Source: Ecdyonurus torrentis (Eukaryota; Arthropoda; Insecta; Ephemeroptera; Heptageniidae). From it: a DNA stretch of 64,000 nucleotides. Positions within the stretch are counted from its first letter, which is position 1, and each line of letters starts with the position of its first letter. The translations under genes and the position numbers were made by a program. Below are positions 53,472 to 63,996 of the stretch, one piece after another. The notes under the pieces were generated by a model. It was not told where the DNA came from. It did not search any database and saw nothing but the letters and a program-made list of their open reading frames with translations. Location of the stretch: positions 8,418,816 through 8,482,815 of the forward strand of contig OX439127.1 in the NCBI GenBank assembly GCA_949318235.1, given 5' to 3'.

Positions 53472-53671
53472 NNNNNNNNNNNNNNNNNNNNNNNNNNNNN
53501 NNNNNNNNNNNNNNNNNNNNNNNNNNNNNNNNNNNNNNNNNNNNNNNNNNNNNNNNNNNNNNNNNNNNNNNNNNNNNNNNNNNNNNNNNNNNNNNNNNNN
53601 NNNNNNNNNNNNNNNNNNNNNNNNNNNNNNNNNNNNNNNNNNNNNNNNNNNNNNNNNNNNNNNNNNNNNNN
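53472..53671. other. Assembly gap, 200 N
   Basis: Exactly 200 N. It begins at the centre of a long palindrome. Frames reported across it are meaningless. Confidence 0.99.
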
Positions 53672-53730
53672 CCTTGCGGGGGTTAAGGGGGCAGGGCCCC
53701 CTTACCGCCGGAGGCACGATTTTTTTAAAT
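53672..53730. repeat. GC-rich hairpin next to the gap
   Basis: Contains TTAAGGGGGCAGGGCCCCCTTA, a palindrome with arms of about ten bases, and CCGCCGGAGGC. It resembles the GC-rich subterminal blocks at 21700-21760 and 23080-23121. Confidence 0.5.
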
Positions 53731-55250
53731 ATCTATGCAATTTTAACGATTTCTGTTAAAAATAATTAAACAATATTATAAGATCATAGTTTCACTTTTT
53801 ACCTAATATTATTGCTATATAGCAAAAAATGTTTTAAGGTGACTAAGTAAATGTGTGCAATGTTAAAACAAAACTTCATAAAACTTAGTTCGTTTGTTTT
53901 TATGTATGGGGATAAATAAAAGAGGGTTCCGATTATACTGTTTTCGGTTTTCCACAACTAGAAAAAATTCTATTCTTTACGTCATGGTTCTTTTTTTCAA
54001 GATTAAAAATCAAATATTTTATTTTAGTCTTATTTTTTACATTTTGCATAATATTAGTGCATTAAAATAAAAAATATGTGACGAACTTACTGAAATTATG
54101 TTCTCTTCAAAAATGATGAAAATTTTTAAACGGCAAAGCAGTGGAAATAAATGGGGGGGGGGGGGGAAATATATATATATATATATTTTTTTTTTTGCTT
54201 TACTATTTATTTCCACCACTTTACTGTTTTAAAGTTGTTAATAATTATTTGAACTTAACTTCAGAAATATCATATTTTTTATTATTTTTTTTTCATGTAT
54301 TTATTTTTGTCATTAAAAAAATAGCAGTGAAGCTCCTGATATTATGTTGGCTTACAAAATTAGAATTTTGTTCATTGATTTATTTATGTCCAATATCCAC
54401 TACTTCAATGTTTCAAAGTTGTTCATGATATTTTATGTGAACATAGTTTCAGGAAATTAATTATAATTAATTATATTAATTATTATATTTTGTGGAAATT
54501 TATGAATAAATAATATCGAAAAATTGTGATGAGTTTTCTGAAATGGTTTCTAATGAAAAAAAGCATGAACAACTTTAATGTCTTGTTTATATTGAACTTT
54601 TTGTAATTCAAATTGCTAATTACAAAAAGTTCAATATGAACAAGGCAAACCATGAGTGAAGTGGCAAAAATTAATGGAGGGGCTGGGGGCAGTATTTTGT
54701 TCCAAAATCTTCACAAGAGTTTTTGTACTTTTATGATAAACTTAAAACATTATCAGACAATTTTTTATTACATTTGGTAATTTATTTTTATTTTTTTAAT
54801 AAATTTAATTTCTCTTTTTTTTTCTTCTGCATTTGATTTAGTTCAAAATATTTAGCTATTGAATTGCATGCAATGAGACTGTAATATTAGTTAATTAATG
54901 TAAATACTGAAAAATAAAATTAGGGAAACATGATGCTTTCAGAACCCTTTATAGATTAAATCATTAATAATACACTTTTGTACTAATTAAGGTAAATTTA
55001 TAGAAGTAAACTAGTTATTTACTTGAATGAAATAGATTTGATTTTTATTATTACTTATTTGGCCCCCTTTTTTTCTTTTCTTTTTCTTCCTTCCTTTTCT
55101 TTTTTTCTTTTTTTTTTTTTTTCTTCCTTTTTTTTTTTTTTTTTTTTTTTTTTAGTTGAGAAATTTTACCGAAACCTGCCGGGACCAAGTCCCAGCAGAA
55201 TTTCTTATGCCGGGACTTGGTCCCGGCAGTCCCGCCTAGCTTCTACCCCT
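53731..55250. other. AT-rich stretch with hairpins
   Basis: An inverted repeat at 54582-54643 (CTTGTTTATATTGAACTTTT and complement), a poly(G)-(AT)n-poly(T) patch at 54152-54196, pyrimidine tracts at 55067-55154, and a strong hairpin GCCGGGACTTGGTCCCGGC near 55209 followed by TTCTACCCCTG. No gene is seen. Confidence 0.5.
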
Positions 55251-55251
55251 G

Positions 55252-56893
55252 AATAAAACTATTTATTTATTAAGGAGCAGAAGATTAAGTCTCCTTTTTT
55301 CAAACAAAAAAAAAAAAAAAAAAAAAAAAGAAGAAGAAGAAGAAGAAGAAGAATACCTAGTAATAAATAAATAAAAAAAATTTATAAAAATTGTCTCCAA
55401 AAATGTTCAAATATACAGAAAACAGTCTTTGAATTTAGTTCAATAATGATTTTCTAAGTATATTTTATTCAGCATTTGCCAAAGGTTGCTGAAAGAGCAC
55501 TAGCTGACCGCCACGTCTAGTAAAAATTGTGCTGATTTTCATACCGTTACTTCCACATCAAAAAAGATGATAAGATGTGACTATTATACATACACATTAT
55601 GTCACTTCTCACAAACTGGGCAGAATTCCTAAATTTGCCTACTTAGCAGTTTTTTGACCCCAGTTTGTGAGGCTACAGAAGTGACATAATATGTATGATA
55701 TCAAGTGGGTTGACTAGTTAAATTTACACAAATTTATATTTACTCCTTCTGCAACTAAAGAAAGGCCAGCACTGCTATCTCTATAATTTTCTTTCATACA
55801 GTTGTCTGGGGTGAAATGTAATCTCCAATCATGTGCAAGCTTTCACTTTACCCTTTTCTCACTAGACCACACAGAGGACTTTGAAATCAGCTCTGTGATT
55901 GGCTTTCAATTTTACCCTGGTGTAGACTTTATTGAATGTTAAAATTTACCACAAATAAATGAATATTTAAATGCTCCATGATCCATATCATTACGACAAA
56001 ATTAATAAAGTCAGAGGGTGCAAAATTATATTACATAAAAATTACATCATTAATTGCACATTCTTATTGATTATTATTATTGGACTATAATGTAATGTGT
56101 TGTTATGTTTCTAGAAATATCGCATTCTACCCAGTGAGGACTGTGGAGAGAAGGCACCCTTTGCTGACAAACCTGCAGCCAAGCAATCTGCACCTAACCA
56201 GGTAGCTAGCCAGTGTGTCAGTAAAGCTCAAGACAGCGGTCATTTCTTATCACACTTTCAGCTCGGCCCCTGGGATGTCAGTATAATCATTTCTATAACA
56301 AGTGCAACTGATACTCTAAATCCACTCTAGTACATTTCTATAAGCTATGTAATAACAGACTTCCATATTAAATTACTTTAGAGATAGATTAAATACTTCA
56401 ATACCCCCCCCCCCCCCCCTCCACTTCACTTTCAGTACCAGGGTGTCCTGGTTTTACCTCTAGTAAAACTAACTCCTAGGTCATGTTAAAGTTGACGCCA
56501 TGTTCAATCACTCGATATAACATGGGTCACATTTTCCTAAAATAATTAAATATTAAATAAAATAAGACGGCTGTACGGGCCTTAAGTCAGTCATGGCTTG
56601 ACTATGCGTATTTTAAAGGTATAATTGTATCTGATGGAATAAATAAAATAAATAAATGTTAAATCTATTATTTGATTCTCCAAACATAAATAATAAGCTA
56701 TGATACAAAATAATAGTAAAAATAAATAGACTTATTAATGGTAGTAGAATTGAAATGTTTTGCAATTCCAAATTTTAAAAATTAAAATTAAAAATGTGAA
56801 CATGTTTGTAACTGCTTGAAACTTACTTACTCTTGTAAGAAGCACTCAACTAAGTAGGAAAAAAATTAAATATATTATCCTACATAAAGTAGC
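55252..56893 (+). repeat. Segmental duplication, copy A (1.64 kb)
   Basis: Matches 60738-62694 nearly base for base (a few substitutions and poly(A)/poly(C) length changes). It carries the KYRILPSE exon, a small hairpin element (about 55584-55700, GAAGTGACATAATATGTATG end) and a MITE-1 tip at about 56480-56540. It lacks the MITE-2 present in copy B. Confidence 0.92.
56115..56276 (+). pseudogene. Displaced copy of the KYRILPSE exon (duplication copy A)
   Basis: 162 bases, 54 open codons, acceptor TATGTTTCTAG, donor GTCAGT. Starts KYRILPSEDCGEKAPFADKP and ends HFLSHFQLGPWD. It lies between the SPSQ exon and the RTPP exon, whereas in the Myb family this segment follows them. It belongs to the 1.64-kb duplication. 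Confidence 0.65.
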
Positions 56894-56996
56894 CTTAATC
56901 ACCCATGGAACTTTTTTTTGTTCCATTATATTCTATAACAAATATTAATCTTAACCATATGGCAACATTATACTCAAGTTGCTCTTTTCTTCACAG

Positions 56997-57234
56997 ATTC
57001 TGAACAGGCTGAATAGCCCAACATACAATATGTAACGTATTGAGGAGCAGAACACACAAGCTGGATGCAGAGTGTCCACTCTTGGCTCCACCCTGAGCAC
57101 ACCACAGCCACTCACCTTGCGAGAGCACCACACACCCAAGAAGTACCTTGTCTCGACATAGTCTTGCCAGTGCAAGGACACCTCCTTCCTTCAAGAAAGT
57201 GTTTACTTCTAATGTTGACCTCAAGAGGCATGCA
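56997..57234 (+). pseudogene. Myb relic block 6, RTPPSFKK region
   Basis: Acceptor CTTTTCTTCACAG, donor GTAAGT. Fragments in shifting frames: ILNRLNSPTYNM, LDAECPLLAPP, TLREHHTPKKYL, and finally ARTPPSFKKVFTSNVDLKRHA ending in phase 0. These line up with the B-Myb order FLN, ESPSL-STP, TPDQKYS, TPTPFK. At least two frame changes and one stop. An RTE-like LINE lies 40 bases downstream. Confidence 0.65.
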
Positions 57235-57264
57235 GTAAGTACCACACATTGTACCACATTTATT

Positions 57265-58160
57265 ATACATACATTGATATCATGACGCTATAAATCCCTT
57301 TCGGGGTAAGCCAACAACACAGATGTTTTATCCTGACCCAGTGATAGACCTCCACAACTTGCTATCCTGACATACTTCACTTGCTTCCGCCAGTCTCATA
57401 CCTTGTTTCATACATTTCCTTTTGCATTTCATACTGCGTACATTCTTAATTTTCAAACATCTTCCAACCACCTCAGACCATGATGTTTTAGGCCTGCCTC
57501 TATCTCTCCTTCCATCCACTCTACTATGAAATACCTGCTTTGCTATTCTTTCATCACCCATTCTCTCAACATGACCAAACCACCGTAATATACTGTTCTC
57601 ATACTTCTCAGTCACAGTTTCTTTTACTTCACATTTCTCCAACACCCAAGTATTCCTTACCCTATCTAATCTTGTTTTACCACACATACTTCTGAGAAAA
57701 CTCATACCAACAGCATTCACCCTACTCATATGCCTACTCTGACATACCCATGATTCAGAACCATATAAGATAGTTGGGAGTAAGACAGAATTGTACACTG
57801 TAAGTTTTGCTTTGTTTGATAAAGCATCACTCTTGGCCAATCCTGCCATGCTGCCAACTACTTTCCTACCTGCCGCCACTCTCCTCTCAATCTCCCCATC
57901 TATACTTCCATTCTCTTGATATAATCTTCCCAAATATACAAACTCTTTCACTCTTTCCAGCTTTTCTCCATTCAGTGTGAATTCATTTCCATCATCATTT
58001 TCTCCACCAAATACCATTACTTTAGTTTTCCCAACATTTATTCTCAGATCCATTTGTTCTGTGCTTTCTTCCAACCTATCAATCATCTCTTGCAATTCTT
58101 CCTCACTCTCAGCCACCATCAACGCATCATCAGCGTACAACAACATCCACACCCACATTT
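57265..58160 (-). pseudogene. RTE-like LINE fragment: RT C-terminus and 3' end
   Basis: Minus-strand open frame of 276 codons (58158-57328) starting in the RT catalytic box (LLYADDALMVAESEEEL), then LRINVGKTKVMVFGG, the thumb region, ILRWFGHVERMGDERIAKQ and the C-terminal RDRGRPKTSW motif shared by RTE/BovB-type elements. The frame is unbroken, so the insertion is young, but everything 5' of the YADD box is missing (5' truncation). The 3' end has CGAAAGGGATTTATAGCGTC and an ATGTATGT tail. Confidence 0.88.
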
Positions 58161-58835
58161 ATTAAATATGCTATAAACTTTAAATACATTTGGATTTGAA
58201 TACTAAATAGAAGCAAGGGTAAAGGTTTTTAGAATGATGATAGATGACACAAAAATAGCAAGATTACTATATTTTGAATTGGGTCTCCATTTTTTTTTTC
58301 CATTTGAAATCAGTTACATGCACATAAAATAATAATAATTAATTATAATAATTAATATATTAACATGACATTTTGAGGCAGTATAACCTAAGCTAATGCA
58401 TTTCAATAGACCACTTGCAATGAATAAACTACATACCGTAAACTACCTATTTAGTAAGTTTTTTGATAGCGAGTTGCAAAAATAATACTAATAAAACAGT
58501 AAAAGCAACTTGTTAGATAGGCATTTCAATGTTAAAACTTTTGATTTACTGCATAATTTACTTTTTAATTCAATGAAGTTAAAATTTAGTCCTGTCAAAT
58601 AAAAATGCTTGATTTTGTGTACACTTAAAGTTTTTTCAAGCACCAATTAGTTTTAAGTGTGATTTTTTTTTTCTTGAGATGTAAATAAATTGTTATTTTA
58701 CTGTAATAGATGCTAATCATTTGACATATTTGTAGACAACTAGTTTTAGGCATGAAAGCAAATTCTACAAGACATTGTTTTAATTATTATATCAACACAC
58801 ATAAATATATGAAAGAGTAGAAAATTGTGTTAAAA
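58161..58835. other. AT-rich stretch, nothing recognised
   Basis: No gene or repeat terminus is seen. Confidence 0.5.
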
Positions 58836-60564
58836 TGTCAGAGTATATTCATTTGTATAACAAGTAACTGATACTCTAAATCCACTCTAGTACATTTCTA
58901 TAAGCTATGTAATAACAGACTTCCATATTAAATGACTTTGAGATAGATTGAATACAGTCAACCGGGGTGACTTTGAACACCCGGGGTGACTTTGAACACT
59001 TGGCTACTTTAACTTTCCACCCTTGTTACTCAATAGTGGGTGGTGCCACTATGTTCAAATTTTTTGTGTGCATAGTGCACATGTTCAAATTTAATTTTGC
59101 TGACTTTTTTAGTTCCCCAAATTGTTTGTTTTCCCTGAAAAAAATTTTTTCTGAGAAGTGAGAAAGTTAACAATAAACAAACACCCTTAAACTTTCAACC
59201 CTGGAGGGTGGTGAGGTGAAAGCTAGCATATGAATCTGGTACCATCTTGTCAGATATAGCCTCCTGACAATGTATACCAAATTTTATTGCAATTGGGCAA
59301 GAGTTTAATTTTTTATAGCCTAATTTGTCCTCCGGGGTGACTTTGAACACCTACCCGGGGTGACTTTGAACACCTCCGAGGCACATTTCCCATGTTAAGT
59401 ATAGGACTTAAAATTTAATTTAGCTGTATCATTCTGATACTTTGGCATTTTGTATTCAAAGGGCTAAAGAATTTAACGAGTATCAAATTTTTCATCTGAC
59501 CCTGACCCTTGACCCTTAAGTGACCCTGAAAATCTTTTCCTTTACTCTTAGCAAAGTTTTAACCTCACCATTGGATTGCTTGCCCCCAAAAACCTACATA
59601 ACAACATCTTACTTGTCAAAATATCTCAATCCATTCCCAGGTTAAGACTGTTTTGAAAAAAGGGTCCGTCCGCAGGAAAGGGTCATGACCCTACCCTACA
59701 AAGTATGTTTTTTGACATGTGAACAACCAAGGTGTCAATTCTTAGGTTTTGAGGACCTAGGAATTCAATGGTGCTGTTAGAATTTCTCTAAAATTAAAAT
59801 TTAATAAAGCAAGGGTCATTTCAGGGTCAAGGGTGCCGGGCAGCTAAAAATTAGGGACACCACCTTATTCAGTACTGATTGATATACTCATAACCAAAAA
59901 TTCAGCTGAAAAATCAAATTTTAATTTTTTCCCCTATCTTTAACATTGAATTTTGGCAATCCAGTAAAAAAATTACTAATTAACATTAATTAAGGGTAAA
60001 ACTATTAAATACCATTCATACATTATAACATTTGAAATTAAATTGCTTAGCAAAGTAAAATCACTCAATTTTGTACAAATATGCATTGATTTCCTATTGA
60101 AAATATGGTTAAAATGAATTTTGGGCAAATAAAATTAAAATAATTAAATTGGGGGGTTGGGGGTGGACTTAAAGTTGTCGTATCATATAACAAGACCCTT
60201 AGTAATATGGTCCATGGAAGTTAAAGACTCAAAATTCAACCCAAAGCCAGTAATAATTTTTTTAATTTAGGTGTTCAAAGTCACCCCGGAGCCGGGGTGA
60301 CTTTGAACACCTAGCTTTAATTTTTTATTAATTAGGTTTTTTGAGGAAATTTAAAAACAACACATGGGGTTAGTAGTAGTAAGTGAGCTACACCACCCCA
60401 AATTTTTTAGTTGCACTGAAAAAATTATTTTTCAAGATATTTGCAAAATACTGCAAAAAGTGTTCAAAGTCACCCCGGTTGACTGTACTTCAATTACCCC
60501 CCCCCCCTTTACTTGCAATGTCAGGGTGTCCTGGTTTTGCCTGTAGTAAAACTAACTCCTAGGA
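58836..60564 (+). repeat. Partial third copy of the duplication (copy C), split by an inserted element
   Basis: 58836-58952 matches about 56275-56399 and 60488-60564 matches about 56400-56478 (ACCAGGGTGTCCTGG-like and GTAAAACTAACTCCTAGG). A 1.53-kb element sits between the two halves at a TA dinucleotide. This copy is more diverged and lacks the exon. Confidence 0.85.
58955..60485. mobile_element. 1.53-kb TA-flanked inverted-repeat element with clustered motif
   Basis: Ends CAGTCAACCGGGGTGACTTT and its complement, flanked by TA (58953-58954, 60486-60487). Copies A and B of the host sequence show the empty site with a single TA, directly supporting a TA target duplication. The motif GGGGTGACTTTGAACAC occurs seven times: two at the left end, two at about 59332-59370, two facing at about 60273-60310 and one at the right end. 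It has no transposase ORF. Tc1/mariner-type mobilisation is inferred from CAGT ends and TA. Confidence 0.9.
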
Positions 60565-61451
60565 CACTCACCTGTAAGGTATTTCCTTATGAAGCAGGTT
60601 CATGTTAGTTCCAAGTCAATCCACCTAATGGTACCATAATACATTTTGTTGCATACATTTTGTCACTATCAATTGGCATAAATTTGTGATAAAAGTTTGC
60701 ATGAATAGGACTGTCAAGCCCTGGTACTGTTTTATATAATAAAACTATTTATTTATTAAGGAGCAGAAGATTAAGTCTCCTTTTTTCCAAAAAAAACAAA
60801 AAAAAAAAAAAAAAGAAAAGAAGAAGAAGAAGAATAATACCTAATAATAAATAAATAAAAAAAATATATAAAAATTGTCTCCAAAAATGTTCAAATATAC
60901 AGAAAACAGTCTTTGAATTTAGTTCAATAATGATTTTATAAGTATATTTTATTCAGCATTTGCCAAAGGTTGCTGAAAGAGCACTAGCTGACCGCCACGT
61001 CTAGTAAAAATTGTGCTGATTTTCATACCGTTACTTCCACATCAAAAAAGATGATAAGATGTGACTAGTATACATACACATTATGTCACTTCTCACAAAC
61101 TGGGCAGAATTCCTAAATTTGCCTACTTAGCAGTTTTTTGACCCCAGTTTGTGAGGCTACAGAAGTGACATAATATGTATGATATCAAGTGGGTTGACTA
61201 GTTAAATTTACACAAATTATTTACTCCTTCTGCAACTAAAGAAAGGCCAGCACTGCTATCTCTATAATTTTCTTTCATACAGTTGTCTGGGGTGAAATGT
61301 AATCTCCAATCATGTGCAAGCTTTCACTTTACCCTTTTCTCACTAGACCACACAGAGGACTTTGAAATCAGCTCTGTGATTGGCTTTCAATTTTACCCTG
61401 GTGTAGACTTCATTGAATGTTAAAATTTACCACAAATAAATGAATATTTAA

Positions 61452-61760
61452 AGGCGTAGAACACCTTGAACAAAAAACTTGCCTAATATCCTAACATACC
61501 CAAATATCAACATTATTTTGGCCGGAGTCGTTGATTTCTAATTTATTTTCCATTTACAAAATGTCAGTTGCGGGTTTACTACATCACAGCTCGCCTGGTC
61601 CACGCGCGCGGAAACAGGCGAGCTGTGACGTAGTAAACCCGCAACTGACATTTTGTAAATGGAAAATAAATTAGAAATCAATGACTCCGGCCAAAATAAT
61701 GTTGATATTTGGGTATTTTAGGATATTAGGCAAGTTTTTTGTTCAAGGTGTTCTACGTCT
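61452..61760. mobile_element. MITE-2 with proven TTAA target duplication
   Basis: TTAA at 61448-61451 and 61761-61764. Copy A retains the empty site TGAATATTTAAATGCTCC (about 55961-55978). The arms are near-perfect complements around a GCGCGCGG-type centre. The central octamer is changed to TGACGTAG in this copy. Confidence 0.95.
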
Positions 61761-61908
61761 TTAAATGCTCCATGATCCATATCATTACGACAAAATTAAT
61801 AAAGTCAGAGGGTGCAAAATTATATTACATAAAAATTACATCATTAATTGCACATTCTTATTGATTATTATTATTGGACTATAATGTAATGTGTTGTTAT
61901 GTTTCTAG

Positions 61909-62070
61909 AAATATCGCATTCTACCCAGTGAGGACTGTGGAGAGAAGGAACCCTTTGCTGACAAACCTGCAGCCAAGCAATCTGCACCTAACCAGGTAGC
62001 TAGCCAGTGTGTCAGTAAAGCTCAAGACAGCGGTCGTTTCTTATCACACTTTCAGCTCGGCCCCTGGGAT
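61909..62070 (+). pseudogene. KYRILPSE exon in its expected position (duplication copy B)
   Basis: Identical to 56115-56276 except for two amino-acid changes (Ala to Glu at codon 13, His to Arg at codon 43). Phase 0 at both ends, fully open. It follows the RTPP block as expected for a Myb gene, and ends GPWD, resembling the W-x-x-V-A-C-G region near family C-termini. The terminal exon would lie beyond or is lost. Confidence 0.65.
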
Positions 62071-62737
62071 GTCAGTATAATCATTTCTATAACAAGTGCA
62101 ACTGATACTCTAAATCCACTCTAGTACATTTCTATAAGCTATGTAATAACAGACTTCCATATTGAATTACTTTAGAGATAGATTAAATACTTCAATACCC
62201 CCCCCCCCCCCCCCCCCCCCCCACTTCACTTTCAGTACCAGGGTGTCCTGGTTTTACCTCTAGTAAAACTAACTCCTAGGTCATGTTAAAGTTGACGCCA
62301 TGTTCAATCACTCGATATAACATGGGTCACATTTTCCTAAAATAATTAAATATTAAATAAAATAAGACGGCTGTACGGGCCTTAAGTCAGTCATGGCTTG
62401 ACTATGCGTATTTTAAAGGTATAATTGTATCTGATGGAATAAATAAAATAAATAAATGTTAAATCTATTATTTGATTCTCCAAACATAAATAATAAGCTA
62501 TGATACAAAATAATAGTAAAAATAAATAGACTTATTAATGGTAGTAGAATTGAAATGTTTTGCAATTCCAAATTTTAAAAATTAAAATTAAAAATTTGAA
62601 CATGTTTGTAACTGCTTGAAACTTACTTACTCTTGTAAGAAGCACTCAACTAAGTAGGAAAAAAAATAAATATATTATCCTATATAAAGTAGCCTCATTT
62701 TCAAGCACAAAAATAAATAAATAATCTTACTGTGCAT

Positions 62738-62885
62738 ACATACATACATATCATGACGCTATAATCCCTTTTGGGTTAAGCCAAGAACACAGATGTTTTA
62801 TCCTGACCCACTGATAGACCTCCACAACTTCCTTTCCTGACATACTTCACTTGCTTCCTCCAGTCTCATACCTTGTATCATAATC
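62738..62885 (-). mobile_element. RTE-like LINE 3' end fragment
   Basis: About 140 bases matching the 3' end of the element at 57265-57420 (ATCATGACGCTATAATCCC, then ATCCTGACCCACTGATAG), with a (TACA)n tail. Extremely 5' truncated. Confidence 0.8.
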
Positions 62886-62909
62886 TTAAATGAATAAATA
62901 AATGATCTG

Positions 62910-63393
62910 GAGAGAATGAGGAAGTCTACATGAAGTTAACCCCTATGTTTGAATACGTCATTTGAAAGATAAAAAGTAGTAGATAAACTTAGCATAGGCA
63001 ATTACCTGCAAAATTGGCGTTTTATTTAATAAACTAAAAAATAAAACAATTCAATTCCCAACCCTTTGCCGACTGTGATGTCATTTGTTTACATCCGATT
63101 TTCAATTGTCTTCTGGATTTCATGCAACTGCTATAAATTCAAAAAAATTAACGGTCAATGGCCGCCTTTCAACAATGGGATCGTTTGAAATCCAGAAGAC
63201 AATTGAAAATCGGATGTAAACAAATGATGTCACAGTCGGCAAAGGGTTAGGAATTGAACTTTTTTATTTCTTATTTTATTAAATAAAACGCCAATTTTGC
63301 AGGTAATTGCCTATGCTAAGTTTATCTACTACTTTTTCTCTTTCAATTGAAGTATTCAAACATGGGCGTTAACTTCGTGTAGACTTCCTCAAT
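62910..63393. mobile_element. MITE-6, 0.48-kb near-perfect palindrome
   Basis: Left GAGGAAGTCTACATGAAG and right complement CTTCGTGTAGACTTCCTC. The arms of about 220 bases include ACATCCGATTTTCAATTGTC and complement. The centre is about 63125-63160. No coding capacity. The first copy (53225) is truncated at the gap. Confidence 0.88.
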
Positions 63394-63465
63394 GCTATAA
63401 AAATGGTACATTATAACTTTGAAAATAAAGATCATGCTGAAACAAAAATAACTATAACATTGCGT

Positions 63466-63522
63466 TGTGGGTTTACCCCGAAAAGGACTAATAGCGTCAT
63501 GATATGCATGTATGTAAATAAC
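63466..63522 (+). mobile_element. Minimal RTE-like LINE 3' end
   Basis: GTTTACCCCGAAAAGGACTA, AGCGTCATGATATGCATG and TATGTAAAT: only about 55 bases of the 3' terminus, opposite in orientation to 62738-62885. Confidence 0.65.
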
Positions 63523-63952
63523 TCATTTATTTTTTTTACTTGCCTTTAAATTTTAAAGAGCAAAATACATTGTTTTAAACATAAATTTTTGTGCTGAAAA
63601 ATTATAATAGTAGATATAAAAGGATATAGAACAAGAACAACAATGAAACAATTTATAAATAATTAATAATTTTATTTAAGTTAAATTAATGGTTAAATAT
63701 TGACCATGCAAATCTTGTACAAGTTAATTTAGTCTTTATTTAATTAAAACAATATTAGAAACCATACACTGGTAGTGAAGTATAGTCCCATAGCTTGATA
63801 GCAAATCTTGCTAGCATAGATAAAAAAAACATATTGGTGCTTAACTTCAAGAGATGGAGTATTTGTCAACCTCTCCATACAATTTCAACTGTGGATTGTA
63901 AGGATGCTAATTCTATCATTTTCTTTTTAACATGCATTCTTATAACCACAAT
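63523..63952. other. AT-rich stretch, nothing recognised
   Basis: No sign of the expected Myb terminal exon. Confidence 0.5.

Positions 63953-63996
<44 letters not shown>

Larger units (their letters stand above)
49142..62070 (+). pseudogene. Decayed or rearranged Myb-family gene, C-terminal part
   Basis: Exon-like blocks with splice signals occur at 49142-49343, 51685-51929, 52030-52176, 52424-52677, 52869-52944, 56997-57234 and 61909-62070, plus a displaced copy of the last at 56115-56276. Three match, in order, the conserved C-terminal region of Myb/B-Myb proteins: TPSKDLPYSPSQ followed directly by ILNRLN (family SPSQFLN), a TP-rich block ending ARTPPSFKK (family RTPTPFK), then KYRILPSE (family KYGPLK-LPQT), with compatible phase-0 joints. 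Stops and frame changes in four blocks argue for a pseudogene or assembly errors. No R1R2R3 repeats are visible and no last exon is seen before 64000. Confidence 0.65.
60738..62694 (+). repeat. Segmental duplication, copy B (1.96 kb with MITE-2 insertion)
   Basis: Same content as copy A plus 313 bases made up of a MITE-2 and its TTAA duplication. It contains the second KYRILPSE exon. Confidence 0.92.

Noticed and set aside
53387..53759. Open frames of about 80-120 codons
   Set aside because: They run across the 200-N gap and have no real sequence content.
56951..57257. Minus-strand frames of 76 and 88 codons
   Set aside because: Shadows of the Myb relic block on the + strand, which has splice sites and family motifs.
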